Positions 50,418 through 59,610 of a DNA stretch of 64,000 nucleotides are shown here, piece after piece. The stretch comes from Comamonas odontotermitis (GTDB lineage Bacteria; Pseudomonadota; Gammaproteobacteria; Burkholderiales; Burkholderiaceae_C). A program made the position numbers and the translations under genes. The stretch is from assembly GCF_020080045.1 (NCBI RefSeq), contig NZ_CP083451.1:1488001-1552000 (forward strand), in the 5' to 3' direction. Under the pieces are notes generated by a model, which was not told the DNA's origin, ran no database searches, and saw nothing but the letters and a program-made list of their open reading frames with translations. Position 1 is the first letter of the stretch; every line of letters starts with the position of its first letter.

Positions 50418-52688
50418 TTAGAAGCGGTGCTTCAGAGTCATCTGTACGGCGCGCGCAGCACCTGGCTGGTAGAAGCCACGGTACAGCGTATCAGCATACA
50501 GCTTGTCGGTCAGGTTGGTGACGTTGAGCTTGAGCGAAGTCTTCTGGTCGAAAGTGTATTCGGCCATGGCGTCGATCGTGGTGAAGCCCGATGCCTGCAC
50601 CTGACGGGCGCCTTCCGGGCTTTGCGCGCTGCGATAGGTCAGGCCGGTACCAATGCGCAGCTTGGGCAGAACCTGGTAGGTGGTCCACACGCTGCCGCTG
50701 TGCTTGGGGGTCAGGCCTGGGCGGTCGCCTTCCACCTGGGCGCCGCCACCATTGGCAGCCAACACCACATTGCTCTTGTCGATCTTGGCACGGGGAATCC
50801 AGGTGTGGTTCCACATCACTTCCCACTGAGGTGTGATGCGGCCGGCGAAGTTGAATTCCACGCCTGCAGCGTGGCGCTTGCCAGACAGCAGCTCTTGCGT
50901 GGCGGTGGTGTCCGGGTCGGTGTTGCGCTCGTTGTACTTCTCGCTGTAGAACAGGGCAACGCCGGCCAGTGCCTTGCGATCGAACAGCTCCCACTTGCCG
51001 CCGATTTCGAAGTTGCGGCTCTTTTCCGGGTCGGTGTTGGCGGTACGGCTGGTTCCGTTGCTGATGTTGACGGCGTACTGGTAGGTATCGCCCGAGGTGT
51101 TGTACGAGGTGCCGTACGACATGTAGTAGCTGCTCAGCTCATCGGGCTGGAAGATCAGGCCGATGCGGGGGCTCCACAGGCCGTCGCTACGCTCGCTCGA
51201 CAGGCTGCCGTCCGCATTGCGGTACGAAGCCTTGAAGTGGTCATAGCGCAGGCCACCGACCAGCTTGACGGTGTTGGTCAGCGACATGGTGTCCTGGGCA
51301 TACAGCCCCAGGTTGCGGGCCTTGAAGGTGTTGAAGGGAATCGGGCCACGGTTGTCGGGTACCCAGTCGCCATTGTTGGGCGTGCCCACGCTGGTGTTGG
51401 GGCGCGTGCCAGGGTTTGACGCGTTGCTGTTGCGGTCGGCATCGTCGTTGTAGAAGTCGAAGCCGGTGATGATGTCGTGCTTCATGCCACCGAGCTTGAT
51501 GCTGTTGGTGTAGTCGCTCTGCAGCTGGGTCATCGTGCTTTCGCCGATGCGGCCCTTCGAGCCACGGGTCAGCTGGGTGCTGTCGGTGATATCGCTCACC
51601 ACGGTAGGACGCGGGTTGGCAAAGCCGATGGTCGAGGCCAGCAGGTCACGCTCGTACTTGCCGTGACGCACGCGGGTCTTGAGCTCGCCGCCGTCGTCAA
51701 AACGGTGGATGTGGCCCAGGGTCAGGTACTTGGCCGAGGTGTTCAGGTGGTCACCGTTGAGGCCGTAGAAGTTCTTGGCAGGCAGGGTTGGAATGATCTT
51801 GCCATCAGCCGTCAGCCAGGGGTGGTTGTAGCTGGGACGGCCCTTGATGTCCAGATAGTAGGCGCCGATCGAGAATTCGTCGCGGGTGCCGATGCCCCAC
51901 GAGAAGGTGGGCGCAATGCCGCGCTTCTTCTGGAAGGCACCATAGTTGTAATCGTTGTTGATCATGGCGTTCAAACGCAGGGCTGCGTTCTCGCCAGTCA
52001 CAAAGTTGAAGTCGCCGGTCGCGCGATGGAACTGGCCGGTGCCGAAGGTGTAGCTGACTTCCTTCTGGTCGATCAGCAGGGGCGACTTGTTGACCTGGTT
52101 GACCACGCCGCCGGTCGAGCCCTTGCCAAACAGCATCGAGGCAGAGCCCTTGAGCACTTCCACGCGGTCGAGGTTGAAGGTGTCGCGCTCGTAGAGAGGG
52201 GCATCCTTCATGCCGTCCACATAGATGTCGCCAGCCTGACCCAGCGAGAAGCCGCGCAGGCGCACATCTTCTTCACCGGTTTCGCCCGCCTGGAAGGTCA
52301 CGCCGGCGGTGGTACGCAGCACGTCGCGGAAGTCATCCTGGTTGCGGTCGGTCATCAGCTTTTCGGTGAACACCGTTACCGATTGCGGAATGTCCTTGAT
52401 GTCCTGGTTGCCTTTGCCGACCGTGGTCTTCTTGACCATGATCGTGTCCTTGCTCTGCACTTCGGCTGCATCCTTGACCGTCACCGTGCCCAGCGTGGTC
52501 TCCGGGGTTGCGGCTGGGGCTGCAGGGGCGGGCTGCGTCTGGGCCCAGCTGCTGACGGAGGCGGCCAGCATCAGTGCGCCCAGAGGCAGTATGGCTTTGT
52601 CAGCCACGTTGGACACTGGTGCTGCAGAGGCACACACAGCGAGGCTCGCCTGGTGTGCGCGCTGGCGGTTTTGGCGTTTCTTGGACAA
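50418..52688 (-). CDS. TonB-dependent catecholate-type siderophore receptor
   Basis: The product is 756 residues, starting at TTG 52688, which has AGGAG six bases upstream. A signal peptide ends near SSWAQTQ. The TonB box and plug follow (DIKDIPQSVTVFTEKLMTDR, FSLGQAGDIYVDGMKDAPLY, FGKGSTGGVVNQVNKSP), then a 22-strand barrel ending in the canonical terminal F (VQMTLKHRF). The plug sequence is of the Fiu/PiuA type, receptors for monomeric catechols and catecholate drugs. It pairs with piuC and tonB-exbBD. A Fur-like box lies upstream at 52873. Confidence 0.94.
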   Translation of the reverse strand: MSKKRQNRQRAHQASLAVCASAAPVSNVADKAILPLGALMLAASVSSWAQTQPAPAAPAATPETTLGTVTVKDAAEVQSKDTIMVKKTTVGKGNQDIKDIPQSVTVFTEKLMTDRNQDDFRDVLRTTAGVTFQAGETGEEDVRLRGFSLGQAGDIYVDGMKDAPLYERDTFNLDRVEVLKGSASMLFGKGSTGGVVNQVNKSPLLIDQKEVSYTFGTGQFHRATGDFNFVTGENAALRLNAMINNDYNYGAFQKKRGIAPTFSWGIGTRDEFSIGAYYLDIKGRPSYNHPWLTADGKIIPTLPAKNFYGLNGDHLNTSAKYLTLGHIHRFDDGGELKTRVRHGKYERDLLASTIGFANPRPTVVSDITDSTQLTRGSKGRIGESTMTQLQSDYTNSIKLGGMKHDIITGFDFYNDDADRNSNASNPGTRPNTSVGTPNNGDWVPDNRGPIPFNTFKARNLGLYAQDTMSLTNTVKLVGGLRYDHFKASYRNADGSLSSERSDGLWSPRIGLIFQPDELSSYYMSYGTSYNTSGDTYQYAVNISNGTSRTANTDPEKSRNFEIGGKWELFDRKALAGVALFYSEKYNERNTDPDTTATQELLSGKRHAAGVEFNFAGRITPQWEVMWNHTWIPRAKIDKSNVVLAANGGGAQVEGDRPGLTPKHSGSVWTTYQVLPKLRIGTGLTYRSAQSPEGARQVQASGFTTIDAMAEYTFDQKTSLKLNVTNLTDKLYADTLYRGFYQPGAARAVQMTLKHRF

Positions 52689-52872
52689 GTTTTTCTCCTA
52701 AGGCAGGATGTTATGAAGCTCTCAAACGGGAATGCCAGCGTCCCAAAAAGACGCTGGCATGACAGATGTTGGCTGGCAGAGGGAAAAGGCGAAGGCGGCG
52801 CCATCAGTACGCAGCGCAGACCCTCGCGCTCTTCTTCACTCGCTCGGATCGTAATGCTACGCCAAATGAGTC

Positions 52873-52887
52873 TGATTCTTATTTTGA
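52873..52887 (-). promoter_or_regulatory. Fur-like box of the siderophore receptor
   Basis: On the minus strand TCAAAATAAGAATCA, a partial match to TGATAATNATTATCA with the shared AATAAGAAT core. It lies about 185 bases before the start codon, implying a long leader. Confidence 0.55.
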
Positions 52888-53150
52888 ATTTTGCACAAAA
52901 GCAACAAAAAACCTGAAAATCTTCACAATTGTGCGCTGCGGAATGGAGCTTTCGAGGGGAGTGTGCGCAAGTTGCGCTGCCCATATGTAACCGGAACCGG
53001 GTGGCCGCAGACCGAAACAGCAGCCGCGAAGCAGGGTGCAATGGTGGAGAAGGGCCAGGTGATGAGGTGAAGCGGGGTTGCATGGCCGGGGAACCGCTTT
53101 GCCGGAATCAGGAGATCCGCCCGAAAGAGAGCGTCTTTGTGCACGCATAA

Positions 53151-53180
53151 AAAAACCAGCACGCATGAAGCGGCTGGTTC
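53151..53180 (-). terminator. terminator of the SWIB protein gene
   Basis: On the minus strand AACCAGC-N12-GCTGGTT followed by TTTTTATG. Confidence 0.75.
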
Positions 53181-53236
53181 TTTGGCAGTGCCTGCCTTGT
53201 GCGGCAGGCCTGCGGGGCCGGTAACTGGTACAGGAC

Positions 53237-53536
53237 TTACTTGACGTGCTTGCCGATCAGGCCAGCCATTTCGAACATCGAAACCTGTGGCTTGCCAAAT
53301 ACCTTCTTGAGCTTGTCGTCGGCATTGATCATGCGCTTGTTGCTGGCATCTTGCAGGTTGTGCGCCTTGATGTAGACCCACAGCTTGCTGATGATTTCGG
53401 TGCGTGGCAGTGGAGCGGTGCCCACCACGGCGCCCAATTCAGCGCTGGGAGTCAGCGGCTTCATGAAAGCAGCATTAGGGGTGCGCTTCTTGGCAGGAGC
53501 AGCAGTCTTTGCAGCGGTCTTGGATGCAGTTGCCAT
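53237..53536 (-). CDS. SWIB/MDM2-domain protein
   Basis: The product is 99 residues from ATG 53536 (MATASKTAAKTAAPAKKRTP). A basic Ala/Lys-rich tail of about 30 residues is followed by a complete SWIB domain: LPRTEIISKLWVYIKAHNLQ, DASNKRMINADDKLKKVFGK, VSMFEMAGLIGKHV. Small bacterial SWIB proteins, shared with chlamydiae and many Burkholderiales, probably bind DNA or a topoisomerase-type partner and condense chromatin. The histone-H1-like tail supports DNA binding. It has its own promoter region and terminator. Confidence 0.92.
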   Translation of the reverse strand: MATASKTAAKTAAPAKKRTPNAAFMKPLTPSAELGAVVGTAPLPRTEIISKLWVYIKAHNLQDASNKRMINADDKLKKVFGKPQVSMFEMAGLIGKHVK

Positions 53537-53942
53537 GTGTTGGTTTCCTTGTATCAATATCTTTGTCTGCCAGACAGAGATTCCCTCCGCTGGTTACAGC
53601 CATGCTAACGGTAAAAAAAGGGCTTTCCAAGGGAGGGGAGCAATTTTTTGCCTCGAAATGTTGCTTCTTTCAGGCCCGCTGACCTTTGTTGATGGATTAC
53701 AACTATCAATCAAAAACAGTTTTTATTTGATTTCAATAAAGAATTGCGTCTTTTTCGCATCTCTTCTGTAATACCGGCTGCTGGCGAGGAAAACCTTGCG
53801 AGGTAACAACACCTGCCGACTCGTGGGGTCATGCCTGGGGCATTTGGAGCCGCTAACACAACTACAACTCTTGATACGTCGTTGCTTTGCCGGGGGCGCT
53901 TCGTCTCAACCGCAAATCTACGATTTGCTTGGTTGTGTGAGT
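53537..53942. other. intergenic region, no gene seen
   Basis: About 400 bp between the SWIB gene and the MITE remnant. It is AT-rich near 53690-53770 and probably holds the SWIB promoter. The open frames here lack ribosome sites and protein-like composition. Confidence 0.4.
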
Positions 53943-54034
53943 GGCGCTTGCTGCAAAATGCCCTGCCGAGGTCTGAACGCGGTCTGGCGCGGTCCATGCA
54001 CATTCCATTTGCCGGGGTGTGTGCAAAGGAGGCT
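53943..54034. mobile_element. palindromic MITE, copy 3 (internally deleted)
   Basis: The left part CTGCAAAATGCCCTGCC plus GAGGTCTGAACGCGGTCT matches the left arm of copy 1. The right part CCATTTGCCGGGGTGTGTGC then AAAGGAGGCTC matches its right arm. The centre with the long stem is missing, leaving about 92 bp. The right end touches the stop codon (TGA) of the DMT gene. Confidence 0.6.
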
Positions 54035-54957
54035 CAGGCCGGGCTGCGTTCGCGCCCGGGCAACGGAGCCGTGGCCAACACGAGGCTCGACACCGCTATC
54101 GCGAACGCCAGAAGCTGCAGGCCCGTGAGCGTTTCGCCGAGAAACACCACGCCTACCAGCGCCGTGGAGACCGGCAGCATGACGGTGAACACCGCGCTTT
54201 GCGACGCAGGCACCGCCTGCAGGCCCGTCATCCATAGCCACACGGTGAACACGCAGGCCGCCAGCGCATAGCCCAGCAGCAGCAGCCAAAGCGGTGCAGC
54301 CACGCTGCCGAAGTCGAAGTGCCAGGCCAGGTACAGGCCAAATGGCATGGTCAGTACAAAGCCCCACAGGTTGATGAGCGCGGCAATGCGCTTGGGGCTC
54401 AGGCTGGCCGTGAGTTTCTTGCCGATGACCGCGTAGCTGGCTTCACAGAACACGGCGGCAATCAGCAGCAACTGACCGATCCAGCTGTGCTGGGCGGCCT
54501 CACCCTGCGCGGGTGCGTGTGCAGGTTTGGCAAAGGCAAACAAGGCAATGCCCAGAACAGCCAGGCCGATGGCGCACAGCACGCGGCCGGTGATGTGCTC
54601 CTTGAGCAACAGCCAGCTGAAAAGCGCAATGGCCGCCGGAATGGCCGCCATGGTCACGCTCGCCGCCACGGCGCCTGTCATCGACACCCCGGTGATCATG
54701 CAGATGGTGAAGAGAAAGTTGCCGAAGAAGGATTCCAGGAACAGCAGGCCGCGCTCTCGGCCCGACAGCCGTGGCTCGCCCGCAGGGCGCCGCAGCCAGC
54801 CTGCCATGGCCACGACACCGATGCCAAACCGCAGCCAGGCCAGCAGCAGCACCGGCAGTACGGCTGCCAGTGGCTTGGAGAGCGCGACATAGGCGCCTAC
54901 CAGCGACATGCTCAGTGCCAGGTAGGTATAGGCCAGCGGTTTGCTGATATTGCTCAT
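54034..54957 (-). CDS. DMT-family (EamA) transporter
   Basis: The product is 307 residues with ten membrane segments and two EamA domains (SLVGAYVALSKPLAAVLPVL; AVFCEASYAVIGKKLTASLS). It has no His-rich tail. Members export amino acids or other small metabolites; the substrate is not assignable. The TGA stop overlaps the end of the MITE remnant at 53943-54034. The ATG at 54957 begins MSNISKPLAYTYLALSMSLV. Confidence 0.88.
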   Translation of the reverse strand: MSNISKPLAYTYLALSMSLVGAYVALSKPLAAVLPVLLLAWLRFGIGVVAMAGWLRRPAGEPRLSGRERGLLFLESFFGNFLFTICMITGVSMTGAVAASVTMAAIPAAIALFSWLLLKEHITGRVLCAIGLAVLGIALFAFAKPAHAPAQGEAAQHSWIGQLLLIAAVFCEASYAVIGKKLTASLSPKRIAALINLWGFVLTMPFGLYLAWHFDFGSVAAPLWLLLLGYALAACVFTVWLWMTGLQAVPASQSAVFTVMLPVSTALVGVVFLGETLTGLQLLAFAIAVSSLVLATAPLPGRERSPA

Positions 54958-55465
54958 AAATCAATAGCTGAAAGAAATAGTGCGACAGCCGCTGGAGGCT
55001 CGTTCTGCGGGTGTGCAGGGGTGGCTGTCACCGACCTGCCATGGGGCCGGGCGATCATCATGCCAGAGCCATCCGTGGCAGATGCGCCGCGCAGGCGACC
55101 AGCGCGGCGTGCGTGGCAATGAAGAGGCGATGCGCTGCGGATGGATGCCTGTCGTTGGCGCCCGGTTGCTATCGAAATTGCTGCGCAGCAGCATGATTTT
55201 TCAGCAATGAAAATGGCTTTTTGCATTATGAAATTTCAAAATGCTGCATTGCGCAAAAATTTCTCAATACGAGAAATTGAATTTCATAATGTGGTTTTAA
55301 ATATGTAATTTTATGATTTTAAATGATTTAATTTTAGTCTTATATAAGACATAAGACAAAAAATAGTGGATGATCGGGCGTACAGTTAAAGCCACGGACA
55401 GCACAGCGGTCCTCCGGTTCTTCCCACAGTTTTCGACTACCACCTTTTTTTGATAGGAGTTCCCC
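54958..55465. other. intergenic region between the DMT gene and aceA
   Basis: The first part holds no gene that I can support. From about 55200 it becomes very AT-rich and contains two nested inverted repeats, annotated separately, forming the aceA control region. Confidence 0.5.
55225..55290. promoter_or_regulatory. nested inverted repeats upstream of aceA
   Basis: Outer pair ATTATGAAATT (55225-55235) and AATTTCATAAT (55280-55290) are exact complements. Inner pair AATTTCTC-AATAC-GAGAAATT (55258-55278) has perfect 8-bp arms. Both sit about 175-240 bases before the isocitrate lyase ATG and are likely operators of a glyoxylate-shunt regulator. Confidence 0.6.
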
Positions 55466-56797
55466 ATGTCTCAGAAACTGAACCAACAACTCAGCCGCGA
55501 ACAGCAAATTGCCGCCCTGGAAAAGGACTGGGCACAAAATCCTCGCTGGAAGGGCGTCAAGCGTGGTTACAGCGCAGCCGACGTGGTGCGCCTGCGCGGC
55601 AGCCTGCAGCCAGAGTACACCCTGGCCCAGCGCGGCGCCGATGTGCTGTGGGAAAAGATCAATGGCGGCGCCAAGAAGGGCTACGTCAACGCCTTTGGTG
55701 CCATCTCTGCCGGCCAGGCCATGCAGCAGGCCAAGGCTGGGCTGGAAGCGGTGTACCTGTCGGGCTGGCAGGTGGCTGCCGACGGCAATAGTTCTGAAAC
55801 CATGTACCCCGACCAGTCGCTGTATGCCTACGATTCGGTGCCGACGATGGTGCGCCGCATCAACAACACCTTCAAGCGCGCCGATGAAATCCAGTGGGGC
55901 AAGGGCGTCAATCCTGGCGACAAGGAATTCATCGACTACTTCCTGCCCATCGTGGCCGATGCGGAAGCTGGTTTTGGCGGCGTGCTCAACGCTTTCGAGC
56001 TGATGAAGAACATGATTGCCGCAGGTGCTGCAGGCGTTCACTTTGAAGACCAGCTGGCTGCCGTCAAGAAGTGCGGCCACATGGGTGGCAAGGTGCTGGT
56101 GCCGACCCGCGAAGCCTGCGAAAAGCTGATCGCCGCACGTTTTGCCGCCGATGTGATGGGCGTGCCTACCATCATCCTGGCACGCACCGATGCGGAAGCC
56201 GCCAACCTGATCACCAGCAACCACGATGCGAATGACCAGGCTTTCCTGACCGGCGAGCGTACGCAAGAGGGCTTCTACCGTGTCAAGAACGGCCTGGAGC
56301 AATCCATCAGCCGCGGTGTGGCTTACGCGCCATACGCCGATCTGGTGTGGTGCGAAACGGGTGTGCCTGATATCGGCTTTGCCCGCGAGTTTGCCCAGGC
56401 CGTGCATGCAGCTGCACCCGGCAAGCTGCTGTCGTACAACTGCTCGCCTTCGTTCAACTGGAAGAAGAACCTCAACGACAGCCAGATCGCATCCTTCCAG
56501 GAAGACCTGTCTGCGCTGGGCTACAAGTTTCAGTTCATCACGCTGGCCGGTATTCACAGCAACTGGTACAACACCTTCAAGTTTGCCCACGAGTACGCTC
56601 GCGGCGAAGGCATGAAGCACTACGTGGAAATGATCCAGGAACCCGAATTCGCCGCTCGCGACAAGGGCTACACCTTTGTGTCGCACCAGCAGGAAGTGGG
56701 CGCCGGTTACTTCGACGACGTGACCACCGTCATCCAGGGCGGCAGCTCCAGCGTGAAGGCGCTGACGGGCTCGACCGAGGAAGAGCAATTCCACTGA
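55466..56797 (+). CDS. aceA: isocitrate lyase
   Basis: The product is 443 residues; GATAGGAG precedes ATG 55466. The enzyme signature [10 protein letters not shown] with the catalytic cysteine is present, along with [10 protein letters not shown] near the active site, [10 protein letters not shown] and [10 protein letters not shown]. It splits isocitrate to glyoxylate and succinate, the first glyoxylate-shunt step needed on acetate or fatty acids. It is monocistronic with a strong terminator. Malate synthase is not in the window. Codon use is typical of a well-expressed gene. Confidence 0.97.
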   Translation: MSQKLNQQLSREQQIAALEKDWAQNPRWKGVKRGYSAADVVRLRGSLQPEYTLAQRGADVLWEKINGGAKKGYVNAFGAISAGQAMQQAKAGLEAVYLSGWQVAADGNSSETMYPDQSLYAYDSVPTMVRRINNTFKRADEIQWGKGVNPGDKEFIDYFLPIVADAEAGFGGVLNAFELMKNMIAAGAAGVHFEDQLAAVKKCGHMGGKVLVPTREACEKLIAARFAADVMGVPTIILARTDAEAANLITSNHDANDQAFLTGERTQEGFYRVKNGLEQSISRGVAYAPYADLVWCETGVPDIGFAREFAQAVHAAAPGKLLSYNCSPSFNWKKNLNDSQIASFQEDLSALGYKFQFITLAGIHSNWYNTFKFAHEYARGEGMKHYVEMIQEPEFAARDKGYTFVSHQQEVGAGYFDDVTTVIQGGSSSVKALTGSTEEEQFH

Positions 56798-56854
56798 TCT
56801 GCGGGTCTGCAAGACACACCGGGGATTGGTCTCCCCGGTGGGCAAAAGAGAGAA

Positions 56855-56878
56855 AGGCGGTCTGCGGACCGCCTTTTT
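56855..56878 (+). terminator. terminator of aceA
   Basis: GGCGGTC-TGCG-GACCGCC followed by TTTTTC. A further hairpin, CCGGGGA-N5-TCCCCGG, lies just upstream. Confidence 0.88.
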
Positions 56879-56942
56879 CATGGGCCTTTAGGGTCTGCGC
56901 GGGCAATCACGCCCAGGCGCCAGCGAATGTGGACGCCAGGCG

Positions 56943-58250
56943 TCAACCTGTATAGCGCTTCAGAATGACTGTGGCATTGACGCCGCCAAAACCAAAGCCG
57001 TTGAGCATGGCGTGCTCAATGCGTTGCCGCCGAGCCTCGCCCCGGATCAGGTCCATGCCCTCTGTCAGCGGGTCCGGGTTTTCGAGGTTGAGCACGGGCG
57101 GTGCGACCTGGTCGCGCAGCGCCAGTACCGTGAAGATGGCCGCCGCGCCGCCCGCCGCGCCCAGCATGTGGCCCAGGGCAGATTTGGTGGCGGTGATGGA
57201 GGGGCCTGCCGCAGCGTCCGCGCTTGCACTTGAACCAGCTTCTGCACCGCCACCAAATACTTCGCGGATGGCCGCTAGCTCGCCCCTGTCGCCTACGGGC
57301 GTGGAGGTAGCGTGGGCGTTGAGATGCTGAATGTCACCGGGCTGCAGGCGCGCATTGCGCAAGGCGTTGCGCATGGAGCGCGCGGCGCCCGCGCCATCTT
57401 CCGGCCCGGAGGTGATGTGGTAGGCGTCTGCCGACGTGCCGTATCCCACGACTTCGGCCAGCGGCGTGGCTCCGCGCGCTAGTGCATGCTCCAGCGATTC
57501 CAGCACCAGAAGGCCCGCGCCTTCGGCCATGACAAAGCCGTCCCGTGCCTGATCGAAAGGACGCGATGCGCGCGCCGGGTCATCGTTGAAGTGGGTGGCC
57601 ACCGCCTTGGCCGCAGCAAAGCTGCCCAGGGCCACGCGGTCAATGGTGGCTTCGCTGCCGCCGCACAGGGCCATGTCGGCTTCGTCGTTGCGAATGAGGC
57701 GTGCCGCGTCTCCAATCGCCTGGATGCTGGCCGCGCAGGCGGTGACCGGCGCGCCGAGCGGGCCCTTGAGCTGGTGCCGGATCGACACCTGGCCTGCTGC
57801 CAGATTGGCCAGAAAGGCAGGCACCGTGAAAGGCGAGAGGCGCTGCGGGCCCTTGGTGTCTGTGGTGCGCACTGCTTCTGCAATGGTGCCAAAGCCGCCC
57901 ACGCCAGAGCCGATGATGGTTGCCGCGCGCTCCTGCTGGTCGGCACCGCCCTGCGTCCAGCGCGCATGCGCCAGCGCTTGGTCTGCCGCGCCCAGGGCAA
58001 AGGCGATGAAGCGGTCCATGCGGCGCAACTCCTTGGCGGAGATGACGGCCTCGGCATTCCAGCCGGCCTGGGGGTCTTCGTCCAGGCCGGGAACCCGTCC
58101 GGCAATGGCGACCCCCGTGCCTTCTCCCACCTCGCTGGCGAGGGCGCGCACGCCCGACTGGCCTGCCAGCAGCCGCTGCCATGCCATCTCCACATTGCAC
58201 CCCAGAGGGGAGACCAGGCCCAGGCCTGTGATGACCACCCGTCGATTCAT
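56943..58250 (-). CDS. FabF-like beta-ketoacyl-ACP synthase II
   Basis: The product is 435 residues from ATG 58250 (AAGGTG upstream), beginning MNRRVVITGLGLVSPLGCNV. The active-site cysteine is in PVTACAASIQ, with histidines in LNAHATSTPVGD and SALGHMLGAAGG. It condenses malonyl-ACP with acyl-ACP. It lies alone, away from acpP/fabG, and is divergent from a TetR gene, so it is probably a specialised, inducible synthase rather than the housekeeping FabF. The insertion EAGSSASADAAAGP (about 345-360) is unusual. Confidence 0.9.
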   Translation of the reverse strand: MNRRVVITGLGLVSPLGCNVEMAWQRLLAGQSGVRALASEVGEGTGVAIAGRVPGLDEDPQAGWNAEAVISAKELRRMDRFIAFALGAADQALAHARWTQGGADQQERAATIIGSGVGGFGTIAEAVRTTDTKGPQRLSPFTVPAFLANLAAGQVSIRHQLKGPLGAPVTACAASIQAIGDAARLIRNDEADMALCGGSEATIDRVALGSFAAAKAVATHFNDDPARASRPFDQARDGFVMAEGAGLLVLESLEHALARGATPLAEVVGYGTSADAYHITSGPEDGAGAARSMRNALRNARLQPGDIQHLNAHATSTPVGDRGELAAIREVFGGGAEAGSSASADAAAGPSITATKSALGHMLGAAGGAAAIFTVLALRDQVAPPVLNLENPDPLTEGMDLIRGEARRQRIEHAMLNGFGFGGVNATVILKRYTG

Positions 58251-58296
58251 ATCGCACCTTTCGTCTGCAGTGGCCAAGGCCTGTTTTGCAGTATTG

Positions 58297-58313
58297 ATGA
58301 TGATCGTCATCAT
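58297..58313. promoter_or_regulatory. TetR operator 1
   Basis: ATGATGA-TCG-TCATCAT is a perfect 7-bp inverted repeat in the fabF-like/tetR divergent promoter. Confidence 0.65.
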
Positions 58314-58323
58314 ACTGAGTTTT

Positions 58324-58339
58324 GATGATGGTTATCATC
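58324..58339. promoter_or_regulatory. TetR operator 2
   Basis: GATGAT-GGTT-ATCATC is a 6-bp inverted repeat with the same GATGAT/ATCATC half-sites as operator 1, ending seven bases before the TetR ATG, so it could autorepress. Confidence 0.6.
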
Positions 58340-58345
58340 TAACGT

Positions 58346-59011
58346 ATGAAAGTCAGCAAAGCCCAGGCCGCCGAAAATCGCGAAGGAATCGTGGACGCCG
58401 CAGCGCGCCTGTACCGACAGAAGGGTCTGGATGGCGTGGGCGTGGCCGAGATCACGCGCGACGCGGGGCTGACGCATGGCGGCCTGTACCGGCACTTCGA
58501 ATCCAAGGACGCCCTGGCACGCGAGGCCTGCCTGCGCGCCTTTGACTGGACGATCACACCGCTCGATGGCCTGGCCGCGGCTGGTGCAGGGGATGCGGAT
58601 GCGGCATCTACCGCCAGGCTGCACGCGCTGGTGCAGGGCTATCTTTCTGCAGACCACCGCGATCACCCCGGCGAGGGCTGTCCCGCTGCGGCGTTGGCTG
58701 CCGATGCCGCGCGCGCCGGGCCGGAAATGTCGGAAGTGTTTGCCCAGGGGGTGGAGCGCAATATCGCGCGCTTCATGGAAGTGTTGCCGGGCGAGGATAC
58801 GGCCGCTCGCCGCACCCAGACCATTGTCACGCTCAGCAGCATGGTGGGCGCCCTGGTGCTGGCGCGCGCCACGGCAGCGGGCAACCCGCAACTGTCGGAA
58901 GAGATACTGGCCACCTTGCGCGGACACCTGACAGCGCCTACCGATGCGCCGGGATCAACTGCGGAGGGCGGATCTGGCTCGGGGCAGTCGGTACATGCAA
59001 AAAAAAGCTGA
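58346..59011 (+). CDS. TetR-family transcriptional regulator
   Basis: The product is 221 residues. The N-terminal HTH is typical: AARLYRQKGLDGVGVAEITR, then DAGLTHGGLYRHFESKDALA. The C-terminal domain (PGEGCPAAALAADAARAGPE) resembles the TetR_C type often found in regulators near lipid or efflux genes. It is divergent from the FabF-like gene with two palindromes between them, so it probably represses itself and that gene. The ligand may be an acyl compound (inference). A short hairpin overlaps its stop codon. Confidence 0.9.
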   Translation: MKVSKAQAAENREGIVDAAARLYRQKGLDGVGVAEITRDAGLTHGGLYRHFESKDALAREACLRAFDWTITPLDGLAAAGAGDADAASTARLHALVQGYLSADHRDHPGEGCPAAALAADAARAGPEMSEVFAQGVERNIARFMEVLPGEDTAARRTQTIVTLSSMVGALVLARATAAGNPQLSEEILATLRGHLTAPTDAPGSTAEGGSGSGQSVHAKKS

Positions 59012-59105
59012 TACGCATCAGCCAATTGCTGTAGATGCAATCGCTGTGGGGCATGCGCTGCCCCGTCGATAATCACTTCTTTTCCCTTTTTGAGTTTTCG
59101 CGAGC

Positions 59106-59477
59106 ATGTCCGGCACCTCTGAAAAAACCGTCTCCATCGTTCACTGGCCCGCCAGGACCCTGGTCAACCCTGTCATCGGCAAACCCAGCCGCCCGATCAG
59201 CGGCGATACCGAGTACCAGACCATGCATGTGTTTGAAGGGCTGGGCGGCAAGGTGAGCTCCGGCACCTGGCAGTCGACCGCTGGCACCTTCCGCTCCAAC
59301 ATCGTCGGCTACATCGAGTTTTGCTACATCGTCGAAGGCGCATGCCGCCTGGTAGACCCGGACGGCACGGTGCATGCGTTTGGCGTGGGTGACCATTTCA
59401 TCATGCCCGAAGGCTGGACGGGCCACTGGGAGGTGGATGAGTTTGTGAAGAAGGTCTACATGGTGGCCGAGACCTGA
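59106..59477 (+). CDS. cupin-domain protein (cupin_3 type)
   Basis: The product is 123 residues, a single small cupin: VGYIEFCYIVEGACRLVDPD followed by GVGDHFIMPEGWTGHWEVDE. The EFCYIVEG...PEGWTGHW pattern is the (S)-ureidoglycine aminohydrolase-like/DUF861 cupin. Metal-binding residues are only partly conserved (one Glu and one His visible), so enzymatic activity is uncertain; a binding role is possible. No neighbour explains its pathway. Confidence 0.85.
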   Translation: MSGTSEKTVSIVHWPARTLVNPVIGKPSRPISGDTEYQTMHVFEGLGGKVSSGTWQSTAGTFRSNIVGYIEFCYIVEGACRLVDPDGTVHAFGVGDHFIMPEGWTGHWEVDEFVKKVYMVAET

Positions 59478-59529
59478 CTCTGCAGACGCTTGATGAAAAT
59501 GGCTTGCAGCGCTTGTTTAGAAAGCGCTA

Positions 59530-59556
59530 TTTGCTATCGATTTTGTAGCTAAAGGC
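59530..59556. repeat. GCTAT...TAGCT short repeat
   Basis: TTGCTATCGATTTTGTAGCTAAAGG, preceded by the companion stretch GCAGCGCTTGTTTAGAAAGC, a variant of the dispersed repeat at 45767. Confidence 0.45.
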
Positions 59557-59610
59557 CATGCGAATGTCGCCGTGCCATTGCCGCAGGCGGCTCGGATCGC
59601 AGACCCATGC

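Larger units (their letters stand above)
52689..53236. other. intergenic region with Fur box and SWIB terminator
   Basis: No convincing gene is present in this 548-bp stretch. The left half holds the receptor promoter and Fur box, the right end the terminator of the SWIB gene. Confidence 0.5.
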
